From the NCBI GenBank assembly GCA_902793325.1, contig CADBCY010000002.1, positions 107,921-171,920 on the forward strand: 64,000 nt of DNA, given 5' to 3'. Positions 61,798 to 64,000 of the stretch are shown piece by piece (positions within the stretch are counted from its first letter, which is position 1; every line of letters starts with the position of its first letter). Under the pieces are notes generated by a model, which saw only the letters and a program-made list of their open reading frames with translations, searched no databases and had not been told where the DNA came from. A program made the position numbers and the translations under genes. This stretch comes from an uncultured Eubacteriales bacterium (GTDB taxonomy: Bacteria; Bacillota; Clostridia; Christensenellales; Aristaeellaceae).

Positions 61798-63291
61798 ATG
61801 AAGAGGATCTTTGTGATGCTGCTCATCGCCGTCATGGCGATGAACACGTGCGCCATGGCCGACATTTTCGCCACAACCCCGCCCGCGGTCTTCACGTCCG
61901 GGGATTACGACTATATGCTCCGCGGCGATGCCGCCACCATCGTCAGGTACAACGGCGATGAAGCCGCCGTCGAGGTACCGTCCGAGCTCGACGGGTATCC
62001 GGTTGCGGAAGTGGGCGCCGAGGCGTTCCGGTATCGGACGCTGAAGAGCGTGTCCCTGCCCGACAGCATCGTCTGCATCGGCAAGCAGGCCTTTGAGTAC
62101 TGCAAAATCACGGGCGCGCTCCGGCTTCCGGAAAACGTCACGATTTCGCAGGATGCCTTCAGCTATGCGGTCCTGCCCCAGGCGGTGATCCTCCCCGCGG
62201 GCGCAACGGTCGAAAAATGCGCGTTCAGCTATTGCGAGGCCATGGAACGGGTCGTGATCGGGCCCGGCGCGGTGGTCAGGAGCAGGGCGTTCGGCTACTG
62301 CGATGATTTGGAACAGCTGCTCGTCGCGGACGCCTGCCGCCTCGAAAAGAATGCCTTCGAGTATTGCAGGGGCATGAATCAGGCTGTCCTCTGCGGAGAG
62401 GTCGAGGTGGCGGACGGCGCGTTCTCCTATTGTGATGACCTGCATGTGACCGCGGCAAAGGCGGGCACATACGACACCCTGAAGCAGTCTGCCCTGGACG
62501 CCTCCGCGGGCGAACAGGCAGACGACGCCCCGGACGAGGCGGAAGAGCGGGCGCTTGAAATCCGGAACAGCCCCGCCTCCTTGGAGGGCGTCACGGTCAC
62601 GCTGGAGAAGGCGACGGCGGTGAAGAACCAGAAGCCGGAAGGATTCACGTATGCGTTCTCCGGCACGCTGGAAAACAACTCGGACGAGGGGATCATGCGC
62701 GTGATCTACACCTTCTCCCTGATCGACGAGCACGGGGAAGCGTTCCGATCGTTCGGAGAGGTGTTTGACGGAGAAGACGCGGCCCTGCCGCCCCACGCGA
62801 AAATCGACTTCACCCACGACGGGATCAAGTGGGGAAAGCAGTCCGTCCCGGCCGCCGTGGAAATCGGCATCTCGTCCGTGGAAACGGAAGCCGAGCTGCC
62901 GCCGGCGCACCTGCCCAGGGCAGGCGAATACCTGTACCGCGCCCTCGGGGATGAAAAGCTGGCGAACATTCGGGAAGAGCTGCCCGTGGAACTCTCGTTC
63001 CACGTGGATCAGGGCGGATACGGCCGGACCGCGACGTTCAAGGCGGGCGATGCCCTCGACAATGCGGTCAGGCTCTTCTGCGCGATACGGGTCGGGGAAG
63101 AGTCGAACGAATGGGTCACGGACAATTATAACTGGATCGCGTTTACGTGGGAGGACGGTTCGCGCACAGGCATCAGCCTGAATCTGAACAACCTCGAATA
63201 CTACGTCCATTCCACCCCCCATACCTATGGGCTGGTAAACCTGGATGCGTTCTGGTCGTATTGCGACGTCTATCTGAAGGATGATGAATGA
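61798..63291 (+). CDS. Secreted BspA-like leucine-rich-repeat protein
   Basis: 497 aa with a signal peptide (MKRIFVMLLIAVMAMNTCAMA). Residues about 40-215 are LRR_5/BspA-type repeats of about 22-24 residues, each with AF-Y-C cores such as GKQAFEYCKITGALRLP, EKCAFSYCEAMERVVI, RSRAFGYCDDLEQLLV and KNAFEYCRGMNQAVL. Residues about 240-497 form an unrecognised beta-rich region. BspA repeats often bind host or surface proteins. The Cys at a fixed place in each repeat is notable. AGGAGG precedes ATG 61798. Confidence 0.8.
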   Translation: MKRIFVMLLIAVMAMNTCAMADIFATTPPAVFTSGDYDYMLRGDAATIVRYNGDEAAVEVPSELDGYPVAEVGAEAFRYRTLKSVSLPDSIVCIGKQAFEYCKITGALRLPENVTISQDAFSYAVLPQAVILPAGATVEKCAFSYCEAMERVVIGPGAVVRSRAFGYCDDLEQLLVADACRLEKNAFEYCRGMNQAVLCGEVEVADGAFSYCDDLHVTAAKAGTYDTLKQSALDASAGEQADDAPDEAEERALEIRNSPASLEGVTVTLEKATAVKNQKPEGFTYAFSGTLENNSDEGIMRVIYTFSLIDEHGEAFRSFGEVFDGEDAALPPHAKIDFTHDGIKWGKQSVPAAVEIGISSVETEAELPPAHLPRAGEYLYRALGDEKLANIREELPVELSFHVDQGGYGRTATFKAGDALDNAVRLFCAIRVGEESNEWVTDNYNWIAFTWEDGSRTGISLNLNNLEYYVHSTPHTYGLVNLDAFWSYCDVYLKDDE

Positions 63292-63347
63292 GCGCCTCCC
63301 CGCGGTCCTGGGTAATCGCGGGCGCTGTCACGGAGGAGGAATCCATT

Positions 63348-63848
63348 ATGCCGCTTAAGATGCTGGCCTTCTTTGCCGCGACCTCGTGGGTCGCCTGGAT
63401 TCTCCTGTTCATGGGGCTTCAAACGAAGCGGGAGTCGCGCCGGAGATGCGAAACCGAGCATACGCGCACGGCGGGGACCATCGTCGATTATGCGCGCAGG
63501 GAGCACCGCGGGGGCCGGAATTCCAGGGTCTACTGGGTCCCCGTGGTGGAATTCACGGCCGACGGCCAGAAGTATCGCGAAGAATACGCGAACAGCATGG
63601 ACAGGGAGCGATACCCGGTCGGCAGCGAAGTGGATATCCTCTACGATGTGAGCTCGCCTTCGCGCTTCCACCTGGAGGCGGACCCGGTGTTTTCCGATCC
63701 TGGCGGCGGCGCCATAAGGGTCTCGATCGTCTGGATCCTCGCCGGCGCGGCCCTGACGATCCTGCTGGCGGTGTTCGTGGGCGGCCTGCGGATCGACCTC
63801 GGGGAGCTGGGGTATCGAATTCAGATGCTCTTCCGCCGGCGAAGATGA
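63348..63848 (+). CDS. DUF3592-like membrane protein
   Basis: 166 aa with GGAGGAATC before ATG 63348. An N-terminal helix (about 5-24) and a C-terminal helix (about 123-145) flank a beta domain reading GTIVDYARREH...YWVPVVEFTADGQKYREEY...YPVGSEVDILYD. That strand order is typical of DUF3592. The function of the family is unknown. It lies 56 bp after the BspA-like gene and may be co-transcribed. Confidence 0.75.
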   Translation: MPLKMLAFFAATSWVAWILLFMGLQTKRESRRRCETEHTRTAGTIVDYARREHRGGRNSRVYWVPVVEFTADGQKYREEYANSMDRERYPVGSEVDILYDVSSPSRFHLEADPVFSDPGGGAIRVSIVWILAGAALTILLAVFVGGLRIDLGELGYRIQMLFRRRR

Positions 63849-63903
63849 CCACATCCCCCGCCCGAAGGCCGCTGCGACCCCACCGCAGCCCGCTGAACGA
63901 TAA

Positions 63904-64000
63904 GGGGCTGTCTCAAAACGAGGCAGCCTCTTTATAATGGGACACGAAAAAAGTAATGCCAGGTCTTGCGCAGACCTGGCAGCGTTTGTATGATATTGGT
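63904..64000 (+). mobile_element. Probable left end of an insertion sequence (truncated by window end)
   Basis: From 63904 the sequence GGGGCTGTCTCAAAAC resembles terminal inverted repeats of IS1182-type elements. A TATAAT (63933-63938) and a perfect hairpin TGCCAGGTCT/AGACCTGGCA (63957-63966, 63972-63981) follow, a usual layout between an IS end and its transposase start. The same first bases can also fold into a 9-bp stem with GAGGCAGCC and a short T-run, acting as terminator for the DUF3592 gene. No transposase is visible before the window ends. Confidence 0.45.

Overview
The window is chromosomal DNA of a G+C-rich, endospore-forming Clostridia-type Firmicute, probably an uncultured gut lineage. 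The evidence is the spore germination protease gpr beside rpsT, the yerC-pcrA-ligA operon, CDP-glycerol glycerophosphotransferases, strong GGAGG ribosome binding sites, near-consensus SigA promoters in AT-rich gaps, and frequent TTG/GTG starts. I found no tRNA, rRNA, CRISPR array or prophage. The closest relative cannot be named from the sequence alone.

Layout. 0-6.2 kb: the end of a flavoprotein, two secreted zinc-ribbon proteins, an L-cysteine desulfidase-family enzyme, an acidic secreted protein and a hemolysin III-family protein behind a 43-bp palindromic operator. 6.2-10.6 kb (minus): one operon of zinc-ribbon protein, phosphoesterase, lipid kinase, queH, birA and bioY. 10.8-14.9 kb: two overlapping uracil-DNA glycosylases, a small membrane protein, a VanW protein with a histone-like tail, and rpsT. 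15-18.6 kb: gpr, a candidate small RNA behind a Pho-box-like promoter, and a SUV3-type RNA helicase. 18.7-22.9 kb (minus): a teichoic-acid-type operon. 23-28 kb (minus): ligA, pcrA, yerC and an XRE regulator. 28.2-28.6 kb: a tandem 78-bp repeat with hairpins. 28.6-32.9 kb: an FGGY kinase, a sigma-like membrane protein and guaB.

33-43.2 kb is a carbohydrate cluster: a ribose-type ABC transporter (binding protein with its own promoter, two permeases, a double ATPase), a sedoheptulokinase-like FGGY kinase, an aldo/keto reductase, a zinc alcohol dehydrogenase and a divergent AraC regulator. Together these could import a sugar or polyol, oxidise or reduce it, and phosphorylate it. 43.2-46 kb is a nucleic-acid salvage/repair group: hypoxanthine-DNA glycosylase overlapping pyrimidine-nucleoside phosphorylase.

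46-50.1 kb holds regulators and small accessory genes, including a frameshifted DUF3795 gene in a TetR operon with a large palindromic operator. 50.2-56.5 kb (minus) holds a PAP2 protein, an unusual amino-acid ABC transporter (ATPase with a GHKL-like tail; binding-protein lobes split and permuted across two genes) and a NagZ-like GH3 enzyme. 56.8-60.2 kb pairs a GGDEF protein with a membrane HD-GYP protein, a c-di-GMP make/break module. 61-63.9 kb carries secreted hypothetical and BspA-like proteins. The window ends in what looks like the left end of an insertion sequence.

The most unusual items are the Pho-box-driven small transcript (15.94-16.08 kb), the covarying 78-bp repeats (28.23-28.57 kb), the split SBP-permease with its GHKL-tailed ATPase (51.1-54.5 kb), and the large palindromes over the promoters at 5.45 and 50.07 kb.
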